Of a DNA stretch of 64,000 nt, positions 1 to 14,100 are shown one piece after another (positions within the stretch are counted from its first letter, which is position 1; every line of letters starts with the position of its first letter). The DNA is from Gavia stellata. Taxonomy: Eukaryota > Chordata > Aves > Gaviiformes > Gaviidae. Both the position numbers and the translations under genes were made by a program. Under the pieces are notes generated by a model that worked only from the letters and a program-made list of their open reading frames with translations, ran no database searches and had not been told where the DNA came from. The stretch covers positions 110,089,020-110,153,019 of the forward strand of contig NC_082594.1 in the NCBI RefSeq assembly GCF_030936135.1, given 5' to 3'.

Positions 1-2540
1 TTGAAATCTTTCACATCTTTAAAAATAGTTAAAGTGATTCAAAGCTTTGTTTCAAGATTGTCACTTCTGTTTAAAATCATTTCTATATAGTCAGAGTTGT
101 GGAAGCGTAAGCTGTAAATAAGGGTCTTGCACCCAGTATTCAGCTTGTCAGTTAAGTGGTTAAGCTAAAGATTTGAGAAAACATGTTTGTCAGTGTATAC
201 ATGGCTGGTAATTCCTGACAGTTTGCATTCTTTTTTTCCATTTCTAACCGACGTTATAAAACGGTTATGTGCTATGTCTTGATTATTTTTTTTGGGGTGG
301 GGAACGGGTTTGTTTATTGGTTATAAGCACTAATTGTAGAATACCTGTGTTGGTATACAAGTTTGCATTGCATACCATTGTAAATAGCTTTAATGTGGAG
401 TGCAGTAGAGTTGTGTCTTGATCAGGGGTTTGTTTTTGTCACTGGAATTAGATTTCTTGTGTTAGGTCGACGTTCTGGACCGTTAGGGTGGTCTTTCTCC
501 GAAAGAGTACTGCTTTGCAAACATAACTGTTGATCTTCTTGATGCTGTATAACCTTCCTGAAGTAAGATACAAGAGGGGAAGGCAGTCATGCTAAAGTTG
601 AGCTTACATCAAAGGAAAAGTCTGTAGCAGTGGGTTAAATTTGTAAGTTATGTCCTTGTTTTAAGTTTATGCAAGTCTGAGAAACTTCAAACTCCAAAAG
701 ATGCAGCTTAAGATACAGATGAGAATTAAAAACTGATAGTAACTGTAACTATCTTGTCAAAAGACTTAGGTGGTGACTTTGCGTGAGCAAGGTTGGCAGA
801 GGCAGCCTTTAATTGAGGAGGAATTGGTCACTGTAAACCAATTACGTCTTAATGATAGGTTTCAGAGAACAGCAAATGAAAGTAGTTTGATCTTGGCTGA
901 TAGTACGTGCTTTTCTTGTCGGATAAAAACCCGAAAGCCTGAGGATATGTAGTTGCAAACGGAAGTTTCACTTTTTTTTTCCGCCTTTCTCCTCTGAAGA
1001 GGAAAGAGTAGGCAATGCAAGTAGAAGAAACTCCACTTTTTTTGCTGTGAAACTGATTAGTGTTTAGATATCTTTTGTCTTTGGGGACTAACATAGTGCT
1101 TCTGTTTCATCAGCCTCGGAAATTTGGTAAAGGGATTGGTAACTTGCAGAGTAGACGAACATCCCTCATTCCCTCTGTAGCTTGGCATTTAATATTTTAC
1201 AGCAAACTTTCAAGTTTAACATACTTGAACTTGTACTAGATAGGGTTAATAGGCTAGAACAAAAGGTCAAAGCATAAGGCATTAGGCTTAATTAAGGGGG
1301 AGCAGGAGTGGCGGGAGTATGTGACAGTTAAATGGGTTTCCCACAGACTAATGTCTGTTACAGTGCAACCATGCCTCAACTTAAGTGGGTTATTTTGTGC
1401 AAAGGGCAGCAGTGATTAGCAGTTTGACATGCCAGACATTTCTGGCCAATCCCATCTGTTTTAGAGGTTAAAAAAGCACACCTTTATGAGCTGATAGATT
1501 GATTTGTGTGCCCGTCTGGTAAAGATTAGAAGTCCAAGGCCGATGCTGTAAATGCCAGTTATAGAATATTGTACTTTCTTAGTTGCTCTTTGTTTAAACT
1601 GTCAACTGTGTTGTAATGGGGCTAACAGCTATAAAAGTGACCGTGCAACATGAAGAACACAGCAGGGCTGCTGCGGCAAGTGTTTTGAACCAGAAAGGTC
1701 TGGAGGAACATTTCCTCCTTCATCAGGTTTGTTTTGAACGTCGGCCTGTAAGCTTTGCTTGTCTTCTAGTGCTTTGCTTGGAAGGGGAATCTAGCTTAAT
1801 GCACTCCTATGTAAGGCTCACAACTTGTCTTTACAGCAGTCGCTGTTAATGTGCTTGTCCAGAAGTTACCTTCCTCAGCACGAGCAGTTTGCCAGTTCCA
1901 AGTGTGGTTGGCTAGAAGAGAATTTCAATACTTAAAAGGTTTCAGTGTTTATCTTAACTTCATTGTGCTCTCCGTATCCTTCCCACTCCATTGCTTAACT
2001 GGGATGATACGTGCATATTCTGGGTTGGTTTTTTTTTTTGTTTGTTTGGAGCTGTTACTCACTGGATGGTTTTTCTGATTGTATCATGAGGTTGCCTTGT
2101 AAGCCTAAAATAAAATAGAGGTAGCACAATAAGTCTTGACTGTGTTTCTCATCATCTTTATGACTTTGTAAAGTCAAAGTTACATTACTATTAATATAAG
2201 ACTATTAATAAATCGTTGATGCAATAAAACGGGTTTTGATAATGTTCAAGGTTCATACATAGTTGAAGGTAATTATGCTATTTTAAAATCAAGCAGAGGT
2301 CAGACTGTATTGTAAGATAACTGACTGTGGCCCAAATGATATGTGATAGCTTCACGACCAATGACAGTATTCCTCACTTTAAATACATACATGATTTTGA
2401 ATTAAATTGTTAACTATAAATGTATTTTGTGGTAACATGCCGACTACCTTCTTTTATATCTTGTGAAAAGCAGTGAGATATATGTGCTCACTTAATGCTT
2501 AAAGCTCTCATTTTTAAAAGACATTGTTTAAGTTTTACCT
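1..2540. other. Non-coding, no gene recognised
   Basis: AT-rich sequence with only short chance frames (below 85 codons), none resembling a known protein. An AATAAA at 2109-2114 is followed about 20 nt later by a GT-rich stretch (near 2133-2145), which resembles a poly(A) site, but there is no linked gene. It could be NRIP1 intron or flank. Confidence 0.5.
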
Positions 2541-2606
2541 GTTCTCTCTCTCTCTCCTCTCCATTCAGGCAGTGACACTTGTAGCTATGTGTAACTGAGA
2601 AATAAA
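2541..2606 (+). other. Acceptor-like site followed by AATAAA
   Basis: A CT-rich tract at 2541-2562 leads to ATTCAG with AG at 2567-2568, close to an ideal 3' splice site. An AATAAA follows at 2601-2606, only 33 nt downstream. Together they could form a very short terminal exon of a non-coding transcript. The CT tract may equally be a simple repeat that resembles a splice signal. Confidence 0.2.
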
Positions 2607-5600
2607 ATTGCATGAAATGAACATTTGGCATCTTGCATTTAACATTCCTACATTAACTTTTAAAATTAGTCACCTGTCTAAAATGTCTTGTTTTTCTTCT
2701 TGCAAACATGATCATCTTTCCCTTGCTCCATTTAAAAGAAAATAAAAATACAAATTGAAGATAGTAATGACTTGATATTCATACTACAAAGACTGCTCCA
2801 TGTACCTGAGCAATACTTTTGCTGTAACAGCTGTGGCCTGCTCCTGAAGAGGTTTACTAATTTGTGATTTACGAGTAACTTGTCTTCACCTTACCTAGTT
2901 TTGTAAGAGCCACCTTAGTTTTTCTTTTGTTCTTGTGAAGGTTTCTTCCTTTTACTACTGTTTGAAATGCTTAGAAATATTTCCAGTGTCCTTTAGGATG
3001 AGCAAGGCAACATCATTATCTTGCAGTTTATTTAGTAACATGGAGCTGAAATGGGCATATGCAGCATCATGTTCTCTATGGAATAATATCTATTTAAATG
3101 ATTTGGATCTAATACATATTTACATGAAAAAACATCTTGCCCTTCTCTGTGGGGAGAGAAGGTGAACAAGCATAAATTTTATAATACTCATTGCTTCTCT
3201 TGCACTAAATCATACTTAAATTGCAGAAGGTTGTTGGCTTGAGAGTTGTATAAAAAGTGCTTGGCTAGTAAAGTGAGTGTGCAGGGAGATTTATCTAATT
3301 TAATACTAAGAAAATGTTGTCAGCTGCAGTGCATTGATAGGGGATTGCCTAAATCCAAAAGCTGTACTTTAGATTTTCCTATCTGCATATTTGTAATATT
3401 TTCATGGTTATAATACACAAAATATAATCCTGAAATGATCCATTAGTGCAGTGTGCATGTATTCTATATTTTGGCTAATTTGATTGCTATTGATCCTACC
3501 TGAGTCATTATCTAGTATCTTGGGAATGGGATGGACGCTGTGTCTGCTTTTCTGCTGTTCCAGGGCAGAACATACTTTATCAAGTTTCTTGCAATGGTCA
3601 TTGTTAAAATCTTTATAGTTGCTGCTTGAGTGTAATTAGCATTTCCTGTTCTAAGCGTAGCGCAGATTGAGTAATAAAGGTTTTCAGGTAGCATGCTAAA
3701 GATTGTACTCAGGACTAAACACAGGAAGGATACTTTCACTCCATATCTTATGGGTATAGTCTAGCTTTGACAGTGGAAGTCTAGGCAGTGATTTTTATTT
3801 GGCTTGGGCTTCTCTCCGAGTCTGCGCAGTTCATGAAGGACAGTGACATGGAATCAGTATGGTGGCTTCTCTTCTACTGTTCCACTTCTGTCATTGGTTA
3901 AATCTCAGCAAAACTCTTCAGTTTATCATTACTGAATATAACAGGGCACTAATACCAAATATTCTGCAATTGTCAGTGAATTGGCTGCATCTTTTTTTTT
4001 TTAGTATCTCTTCTTTTGTGTTGTGCCTTTCAATTAGAATATTATAAAATACTTGCATAAGATACTCATATGGCTTGATTGTCTATTAGGTGTTAAGAAC
4101 AATTCTAAAGTGTCCATTGTTTTCAACTTTGAATAGCCTTCAAAAAACGAAAGGATGCGCTCAGTCTTCGGTGTTTCAGTGGATTTGCTTTTTTCATGTA
4201 GTTGATGAAAAGGCGAGCACTTGGTTGGTATCCCTGACAAATGGAGTAGAAAGGATGCTGCACCATGCTTGTGTGAACTGGCCGCCTATGGATTTCTCCT
4301 TATTTTAGATTTCCATACTCTTTGACCTTGTAGTCATTGACTTTGGTCTGGAACAATTTCAAAGTCATGTAAATGAATGTAATTAAGGTATTGCTTATCA
4401 TCTTGGAGAGTTCACAGAGATGCTTATTGGCTAGAAAGGTTTGTTTACTTAATACGGAAGGTTAATATAAGGTTAAATTTTACTGTGTAAAATGGCTTCA
4501 TAATGTTTTTATTTAGCAGCTGAAGAAAACAGTGTTTGAAAAGGCAAATAATAGTTTTATTTGACCTCCATGTGTTTCCTGCAGCTTGCATTATTGGGAA
4601 AATTTATCTTCATTGCATAGTCTTATTACAGTTTTCCTTTCTTCTTGTTCTACAAAGGCAACCTCACAAAATTATTTGTAGGCCTTTCTGTAGGAAAGAG
4701 CTACATTAGGGAAGGAAGTGCAAAAATATTTGACAATAATTGCTATAAGTAGTCCATCCACTTCCACTTACGTCTTTTGTTCCCCCTCCCTCTTTTTGCC
4801 AGAATGGGATTCAGGCTTTGTTGTTTGGTGCTTCTTTTGTCTTTATTCCCACTGCTGCCAAAACAGGGTGAAAAAGCAGTGGAAAATAGCAGGGAGAATA
4901 TCGAGCTACTGGTTTCTGCCTTCATTTCTGAGGCAGTAGAAAGAAACAGGGCCTAGGCCTCCATTCTCTTGTCTGTAGCCCTCCACTTTGAATATAGTTG
5001 CTTTGCTTAGCATTTATGGAAAATAATTGCTTGCCTGAGTGTTTTTTTTTTTTTTCTCCACTCACTTTGGAGTTTTTGTAGTTATCAAAAAGGTGAGTAC
5101 ATGAGAAGCATCATGTAAAAAAAAAAAAAAACCAAAACCAGCAAACAAAAAAACCCAACAAAAGCCTCTTTTTTTCCCCATACCTTCTTCATCTCTGGCT
5201 CTTGGCCGTTTTTCTGGGAATGCAGCTCCCAGCTGGAGAAGCAGCCATCCCCGATGGGTGGTGGTGTCTAAGCAAGTTCTGCCAGACCTGTACTGGGCTG
5301 AGTTTGGTAGGGAAGGACGAAGCTACGTGAAACTTGGAAACAGCTCTTTCTGAACAGCTCTTTCCGGAACGATTTGGGCAACAAGGGCTGCTGGCTACGT
5401 TGGCCTTATTTTGCAGAGTACTTGCTTTTGTCATTTCTTTCTCATGTAACAAGAGTAGTACATGGGCTCCTTGCGGTTGAGGTAGTTAACTTTCTTTTGC
5501 TTTCTAGAATTTTATGTGCTAAATTAATTATGCAACAATGAGAATATCCTTTAAAGGCTGATCTAATTCAATGAATAGTCTTATCTGACTATTTCTAGCT

Positions 5601-5898
5601 TGTGGAGATACCCTGTAACTCACATCCAAGAGCATCCTTCTCCTCTTGTTTTTGTAAGAACTGAAGGCTTCAGGTTCCAGTCTGTGCTTCTTAAACGTGC
5701 AGCTGGAATAATAGCTTGACTTTTTGTCTTGAATTCGTAATAACAATCATAACTTGAAGTGATCTAAAGGTGCTTTCAGAAGAGAGATAAGGAAGATCTC
5801 TCTTGGGTGAGATGTGAGAAGGAGGATAAGAAGCTAAAGTTCAAAACCAGAATAAAATGATCTAAAAGGGGTGGGGAGGAGGAACACCGCAGATAAGT
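2607..5898. other. Non-coding, low-complexity runs
   Basis: No coding sequence is recognised. It contains a T14 run at 5042-5055 and an A16 run at 5117-5132 followed by A-rich sequence to about 5160. AAAAG|GTGAGT at 5088-5098 resembles a splice donor, but no convincing acceptor pairs with it. Confidence 0.5.
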
Positions 5899-5966
5899 GT
5901 GAAATCCTTCACCTTTGAAATTGGAAGGAATGGTGCTGTTGAATTCAGTAAGGCCAAAATTTCACC
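5899..5966. repeat. Palindromic MITE-like repeat fragment
   Basis: The left end reads GTGAAATCCTTCACC and the right end GGCCAAAATTTCACC, which is its imperfect inverse. TTGAATTCAGTAAGGCC on the right arm resembles the TTGACTTCAATGGGGCC core of an abundant old palindromic repeat in birds, turtles and crocodilians. Family assignment is from memory of that pattern, and the copy is diverged. Confidence 0.55.
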
Positions 5967-6565
5967 TGAGTTCCAAGATCATATGTTCAAGTCCTAGAAC
6001 TCCTTGAATAATGGAGAAGAGGTGTATGGTTCTGGGGTGGAAAGGCAAAAAGAGCTGAAAAACATCCTTTGTCTGTTACTTCAGGCCCCATTTATGGGAA
6101 ATACGGGAAGAATCTATGCACCTTTGCCATTCACTTTTGCTTAGCTAACATACAAAGAGCATATCTGCTCCTAACTGCTCAACAGTGGCCGTGTACAAGT
6201 GCAAAATTTCTTGAAGAAAAATTTCCCCTTGCTGCTGGAGGTCAAGATGATTTCTCAAGAATCAGTCCTGCTCGTCTCAACTTACTGGTGTTTAATTCTC
6301 TGCTACCTTAAGGTTTACCCTGCTACAAAATAAATGTGAAAGGAACATTAATAAGCTGTGCTGATAGCATTTTGTAACCTCTTTGCACTTCCTCACATAG
6401 GCTTAACTGTCGAGATGAAAAGATAACAAGGTTGTGCAGAATCACATTTACTGTTCACTGAACTCTGGTTTGTCTTTGGATTGCAGTATCAAGCATCAAA
6501 GTTTGATCGTGTCTTTTGGATATAGCTCTTCAACACAGTTGTCTGGAGTGCCCTCTCTCAAACTC

Positions 6566-6585
6566 TTTTTTTTTTTTTTTTTTTT
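6566..6585. repeat. T20 homopolymer
   Basis: Twenty consecutive T bases with no adjoining retroposon body recognised. Confidence 0.85.
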
Positions 6586-8138
6586 AAGCTGGTTTGTCAT
6601 GTACCCAAGGCTATCTCAGCACACATATGAATGAACTGGTTTTTGATCTGAAATGCATAAAAGGTCACTTTCCCAAACTTTATCTCCTGGACCTCAAGTT
6701 TTATCATTAGTCATTTTCTACTGTGAATTCCCTTAATGGAAAAAGAGTCTGTTCAGTGTGCTCTTCAGCTTTCCAGGTGATTTCACTGCTGCATTACCCT
6801 GCTCTGGTTTTGTTTTCAAAGTATTCTAAAGTGCAGTAGGAGAGGTGAACAGTATCTGGACACTACTTTTGGGGTAATACCGGGTATTTTGGGTTACAGT
6901 GCTGTATGGTTCTTCCAGATCTGATGTCTTCAGAGCCTTGTCTAGGCAAATACCAGCTGTATTTTGTCTCTGCAAAACTGAACTTAAGCATTAAAGCAGG
7001 TCTTAAAATATCCTATTTGTGCTGATGATCATGCTATTTCTTTGGTTCCTACCTTATGACTTTGTTGTTGTTTTTTGAGGAAAATTACGTGTGCTTCACA
7101 AGATACCAGGAGCACAGAAACCATCAGATTTCCTCTGTTGCGGCCTTTTGGGGATATCGTAGGCCATTGCTGTTCTGCTACTTAAGTAGGTTTAGAGCCT
7201 CAGATATCAGTTACTCTCTTGGATAACGAATTGTATGAATTTAACATATAAGCATGCTCATCTCCTTTTCCTGTCTTCCTTAAAGGTCACTGTACAGGAG
7301 GGAAAGTTGAGTCATGGGCTATAAACACTTGTAGATCTGCTATCTGATCTAATTCTTGTTAGCTTATTGCTTTGTGCTGTGGCAGGTGGACTTTGTCAGG
7401 TTTATCCACGGCGTTGCTACTGACCCTACTGACCTGCTCCATTCCTCTGCAGGAGGTCCCTTCCCTGGAGTGGGATGGCAGAAGTCAGGGTGTGTTGTCT
7501 CCTGACCTGCTGCCCTTTCTCACTGAGCAAAGAGAGTTGCTTGGAAATGCAGCTGTTCTGTGTGTATCAGACAGTTTATTTCTGTGGAAAACTTTTTTTT
7601 AAAAAAAAAAAACAACAAAACTTGCCCATGTCATGTGGGGATGATCTGCAGGATTTGGAGAGCTCTGACAAGATGCCCTGGATTGTAGAAATAGCAGTGG
7701 TTGTTCAAATAATACAGAAGAGTAACGTAAAATACTGAAATATTCCTGAATATTGCAGTTATCATGCTTCAGTATCAAAACTGTATATAGGAGAAAGACT
7801 ATTGGAAGGGCATGTGACACGGGTATATTAGAGCTGGTGATACTAGGAACATTGAATACTCTTAAGACTGGGAGGGAAGTAATGGATGGTGTCCATTTTT
7901 CAGGTCCTGAACAGCTGTTATACTATCCTGGGGATGAAGGACATAATGTGGGGGTAGCTTTATGGGTGTCGTGGGGGTTTTTTTGGGTGGTTTTTTTTTT
8001 GATGTTTTTCTTAATCCTAATTGAGAGTCTGCATTTAAAAACCTCTTAAATGACCTCATACCTTCTCATTAGGAAGAATTAGGGCAGAGAGCCACCTTAT
8101 GACATGTTTGAAATTGTAGTGATGATGTTTACTTGCAG

Positions 8139-8181
8139 AAATTTTGGAAGAAAAAAATGTAGTGGTAGAAGTCCTGGGCAG
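8139..8181 (+). other. Candidate 43-nt untranslated exon
   Basis: The segment is bounded by TTGCAG (AG at 8137-8138) and by a perfect donor CAG|GTAAGT with the cut after 8181. The donor is one of the best in the window; the upstream pyrimidine tract is weak. It may be chance. Confidence 0.15.
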
Positions 8182-11100
8182 GTAAGTTGTGACTATTTTG
8201 TGTGCTTTCATATATTTCTGATGAGTGAGAGCCTTGCTCTTTCTTAGTAAATCAAGTCTCACTCAGATGGATCAAATGTGAAATTTCTGAATATGTCACT
8301 TCTGAAAACTATTTCTGCAAAAATGACGTTAGGAGGCTTCCCATGACTTGAAGAGTACAAATAATGTAATGCTTTTCAGATGTAATAAATAAAATAAACA
8401 CATGGCTACCTTTCAGCCTGCATAAATAGCCTTACTAATTAAGGTAGGGGCAGATACCCCTATGACCTTCTCTTTTGATTTGATCACTAGACTATATAAA
8501 CAGATGTGTAAATGTAAACATAAATAATAAAGTGACTTTTCTGAATTCTGACTCCCCATACACACACAAATGGTGTGTTCCAGCACTGTATTCTTGTATT
8601 TGTTATTTACAAGTGAGTCACTCAAGATATGTAGAAATAACTGGTAATTACTAAAATGAGATGACAGAGGAGAAGCAAAAAGTATATCATCTTCTGTATG
8701 CTTTTACTAGCTCTCTTTTGGTTACCTTGTGTGTACTATTTAGTCTTTGTGGATTGCTCATGTGTGATGTGTGCATACAACACTTCCTTCTGGAAGTGCG
8801 TAAGTGGTTTATGTTGAGTTGTTCAGTGGCTATGGTACAACCGGGAGGCTTGTCTCCCATTGGATTTGACCAGCACTGAATATTTTGATACTCTGTGGTC
8901 TATGGGCATTGCTGCTTCTCAGTTTACAAGTACTATTTGCCCCTCTTTGGGACTACATGAATACATAATATAAGTCTGAACTAATCTCAACTATATTTTT
9001 GAAGTTATTTGAAGACCTCTGTTTAAGGTGAACATCTTTTATTTAAATATTTTTGTCTTGGAGGGAGGCACTAAATATACTGGAAAACACTTTTTATTAA
9101 AAAAAAAAAAATCGGTCTTTTTGTGCCTAAGTGATAATAGTCACTTACATGCCCCCCCAATATGTGTGAGAGAAGTGTGGTAATTTATGTTTTAATATAT
9201 TCTATGGCAATCATTTGTGGGCATCATCAGTAGGCATACTGGTGGAGCAAACTGATTAGAAGCAAAGCTGTGAAGAGAAATTTGGCCTGCCTTAAGTGTA
9301 TATAGAGAAGAAGATACCTGAGCTGTCCTAGTCCGAAGGTAGTACCCAGTATTTTTTCTGTGCCATCTGAATGTGAAGGAGAGTGCGGATGGATAAGCTG
9401 GAGAATAAATGAGTTTGGTGTAGCAGTGGGCATTCTTTAGAGATGTTAAAGGCAAGCATCCTTAGTTTCTGGGAAAACCTCCTAATGAGGTACGTATGGG
9501 AATGTGATAGAGATGTTAAGACTTACTAGTCCTAAGTACTTGAAACTTGGAGAACATTAATACTTGTGTCACTGGAACTACCACTTGTTGGAGAGTTAAG
9601 GATATCACCATGATTTGGCGCCTTACCTTCTATATGACTTGATTCTCCGTCTCTGGGCGAGTGGGTAAAGTCTTTATAAAATAAATCTGTTATTTAGCAG
9701 TGTGCGGATGACAGGAATTTTGAATAATCTGTTTGGGCTAGGTTGAGTATCCTTTAATTATACAACTTGTTAAACAGTTGAGAGGGAAGAGCAACCATGT
9801 GGAGGGGAAGAGTCACAATGGTGGTGGGGAGCTGCTGTGTGAATCATGCTTTAGCAACAGGACCGTATGCAAGGCTTCTGGAGCACCCAGAGACTGTCCG
9901 TGAGGAAGAAGAGGAGCTGGCAGGAGTACCGTGTAGCTTATGAACCCTGTTAGTGCCCTTCTGAATGTGGGGTTTGCTCTTACTCCTGAGATGACAGACT
10001 GCTGGAGACCAGTGGGCAAACATGCTGGTCTGTGGATCTGTGAGAAGAAAGTTGTTTAACTCTGGTTTATGGTAAAAGGTAAAAAATTGACATTCTAGCC
10101 TGTTCTATGGGCTATAGTCATTACATAAGACTCGCAGAGTCTGTTCTACACACACACCACACACATCTTTTTTTGGTACTTTGTTGATATGATCATTGCT
10201 TTAATAGCTTTAAGGTGTATTTTATAAAATACATTATAAATATATATTGTGCTGGAACTGCTCTGAGCCTGGTAGCCAGTCTAGGGCATGAAATCTCACA
10301 AGTGGAAAACAGGCAAAGTGTGATGTGTAACCAAAAACATGTAGTAGTTCTAGACAGCAAAATCAAGGAACAGATTTGTGCCATACCTCCCAGCTCTGGG
10401 GAGGGGCTTTAACATCCGTCAGCCGCTGCTTGAGTTTTGGTCTGCAGATACTGCTCATTGGTTAGCTGATGTAAAATAGCTGGTTAAATTCCTCCCCTCA
10501 TCCCCTTTTTATCACCATTACAGTGGGGTTTTTTTCTGGCTGTTTGCAAGTGGAATGGGAAGAGCTGGCTTAGTTAAAAGGGACTTACTCTTCCTTAAAT
10601 AGTTGACACTGTCATCACTGGATGCCTGAAGTCTGTCTTGCCTTTCAGAAGGCTTTCAGGTACAAGACTTTTCTAAACAGAAGAGCTTTGGTTAAAATTT
10701 TTGTATTTGTGAGCCATATCAGGCATAGTTAAAGCTATGGAAGTTAAATTATATCTAGTAAAAAGAAAACTGCCAGAAGGTTTAGTTATGTATTTATGCC
10801 ATGAAGTCTGTGGTGGGTTTATTCTGTTACAGAGATACTGTCAAGCCTAAGCCTGGGCTGGCTACCTTGTAAATGAAGGAAGGTATGCTTATTTATACTC
10901 TTTTACAGAAAAGTTTGGCAACAGTGCCGTTTTTTTCTTCTTCTTTTAAGCTTTGCAGCATTTAATGAGATGGCTTTATGTCACCTACTGTGACAGAAAG
11001 TACATATAACAGCATGCATGCTGTAGGAAGTTATGGGTCTTGGCCTGTACGTGCTGTGCCCTGTTCCGGTGTACAAGGGTGACTCTTTCCCCGTTTTGGT

Positions 11101-14100
11101 TTTTCTGCTCTTAGTGGGAAAGGGTGGGATGCAAACCTGTGGCAGGCTGACTTCCAGGTTCTCACTGCTTCCAGTAGTGGAACAGACAGGCTCAACAGGG
11201 ATAGCTGGGCAGAGAGAGGGAGGGAAAAAGCATCCAGACTTGAGTTTAAAAATTAATCTAACAAGGACATTCTAAAAATAGATTAGAGCATGTGAACATA
11301 TACCTGTGAGAAAGAGAACGTAAAAGACTTTGGTCCTGAAAGAGGCTTTTTAAAGGGATAGCTGTATGCATCTCTTTCAACATGCCAAATTGTACATTCA
11401 TGATGCTTAAAAATATTTATTCCTGTTATGAGGGAAACCTGTCTTTGTTCATTTTCACTGCTTCCCGTTCTTCTTGTAAGCTTCAATACTGAGTGTGAGA
11501 GAACATCAGACTAAAGTGGAACACACCCAAATTTAGGGGAAATAGCCCTACAGCCCGTGGAAAGTGAGCTCTTTTTTAGAGATGAAGGCTGAGTTTGTGA
11601 CCAAACAGTTAACACTTTTTTAATATGCTAACTAAAATTTATTTTAGTTGCTCCTTTTAATAGCTATATTGCAGTAAAGGTGCCTTTTTCCAAGGAGGAC
11701 AGTCAGTCCCTTAACCATACCATGTAATGATTCCAGGGGGAGTTCAGCACAAAAATTGGTGAAACTGTAGGGTCTCCTGTGAGTTGCTGGTTTGGTTATT
11801 GTAGTTTCCTTTTGCTGGAAGGAGTAGATTATATCCAAGGAAAAAGTGATTCCCCCAAGTCTAACTGTGGTTTTTGTTTCATATGCTAATGATTCTTTTG
11901 TAATACAGGAGCACAGAAATTCTAGATGGGAATAGCACTCAGCTGTGTTTTGGAGTGTAAAACCACATGCACACACTAAAACAGAGTAAGAATGGGCCTG
12001 TTAAAATTTTTCAGGTGTGGGACTAAAACATGATGGTGACTTAAGTTTGCCTGAGCGTCTGGAAGGGGGGTCTGTGGCAAGGGTATACACCATCCCAGAG
12101 GCCCGCAGGCTTATGCCAGCATTCCTGGGGGGATATTGAGTCTAGCACTGACAGAACACCTGGTTCTAGTTGCATGGAGGCATTATTTAACAACAGAATA
12201 CAGTAGAATATAAGAAAAGATGCTGCCATGAAACTAGTAAGAATGGCAACATCTTCCTAGAAGTGCCACTGTATTAGACCAGCCTGTGGATTAGTCAGGG
12301 ACAAAACTTAAGACCAGGTAAAACAACAGGTAACCCTCTCACCAGACATAGTCTTTGCTCAGAAACAAATAGAGTAAATATCCTTATTTTGGTTTTTTGT
12401 CTTTATTCTTGCTGGACTTAGAGATTAGAAGGCAACAAGAACCTGACCTGTGCTTTAGTTTAAGGAATTGAAATACTTCTCTTACTTGACCCCTTAATAC
12501 AAAGGCAAATGCTCCCTTACCTGTGTATGTGGCCGATGCAGTTGGGATTCAAGGTGTTATCAATGGGGGTTGTCTAACCTCTGCTAATCAATTGTGATTT
12601 TTAAACCAGCGTCAAATAATGTGAGACTTTGCTTGCACAGGAGGGTGACACTGCGTATGCGAGGGGAAAGCTTGGGAATATTCACTTAATTAGATATGAA
12701 AATATAAGAGAGTAGCACGAGTGAATCCTTATCTGTAAAGACGAAGTACGCAGATTGATATTACAGCTTGGTTTCACTGAGTAGGGAAGTCCTCCCTGGC
12801 CCATCAGTCCTGCCACTTCACTGGTACAGGCATAGACAGTGGTATTACCCTGTTGGGAGCGGTTTAAGGAGGTGTAATTATTTGTCGTATTAAAACTATG
12901 AATGTGTCTGCTGTCTTAGTTACCTGAGCCAGCTTGCTGCAGGATCAGGAAAGAGAGTGCTGTTACTGATCAAAGGGTCAGGGGGAGGATGTGGTATCTA
13001 GGGAAAAGTTTGTGTGAGGGTATAAGCAGAGGGAAGGTGGGGGACTGGAAGTGATGATTTTTTTGTTTGTTTTATCACTGCCCTCCCCTCCTGCTCCACC
13101 CTCTCCCCCCCCCCCGCCAGGCTCACCTGAGTCTGTGGGCAGATGATCAAGAACAGCAGCAAGAGATGGATAAATGAAACATGAGTTATGTATGTTAGGT
13201 GATTCTCTGAACAAGAAGAGTGTTTCCTTCGAAGAGACTGTATCAGTGTTGGAAGATTTCTGGGGTTTTTCCCCCTCTTTATTTTGCCCTCCTTTTCCTA
13301 TTTTTTTTTATTTTTAGCACTTGTCCAAAGTAAAGAAAAACCATAATCAGGTATTTAAGTAGAGCATGTTTTTGAGTCAGGCTTATGAGATATTCTACTC
13401 TAGTTTTGCTGAAGGAGATTTTCTTAAATCAGAAGTCTGACTCATACGTGTTGCATTCTTTCATCGTAAAATGCAATTCTGTACTATAGTTAACAAGTGA
13501 CTGTTCTAGCCTAGTATTGTATGAAAAGGCACATATTACCCCAGTAACTTCTGAATGCATTGGATAATCTAAACTAATTTAAACAAAAAACCCCAAAAAC
13601 CAAACAAACAAAAATAAACTCAATTTATGACGACCACTCGCTTCCTGTAAGTTTTGTAATAAACAGGTGAAGAGGACAGGCCTTAAATTATTTACAGGAT
13701 AAAAAAGTGGAACAAACTTACGAAATTGCCATTCCAACAAACAAGCCTCTCATCCAAAAGTATGCTGTAGGCAGAAATAGTAGGTATACATGAAAACTTT
13801 AGTATAATTTGGATAAGAAGGCATCAATCACAAGAAACAGATCTAGTTTCATAGGTTCAGGTTCATGAGACTTTTCAGACTCAGGAACACGAAAACATTC
13901 TTAGCTAATAGCCAAGCTGAATTCACAGTAAGTAGACAAAATGGAAATATGCTGTTTAGTTTGCCACTTTATAGGTTTTGTGGTTTTTTTTAAAATAACT
14001 TTTTTCTAATGTTAAAGTGTATCAATTTATTTAATAGCTTTAGAAAACACATGCTGTTTTAACTAAAGTAATATTCTTAGGGGGGTATGGCAAAAGCAAG

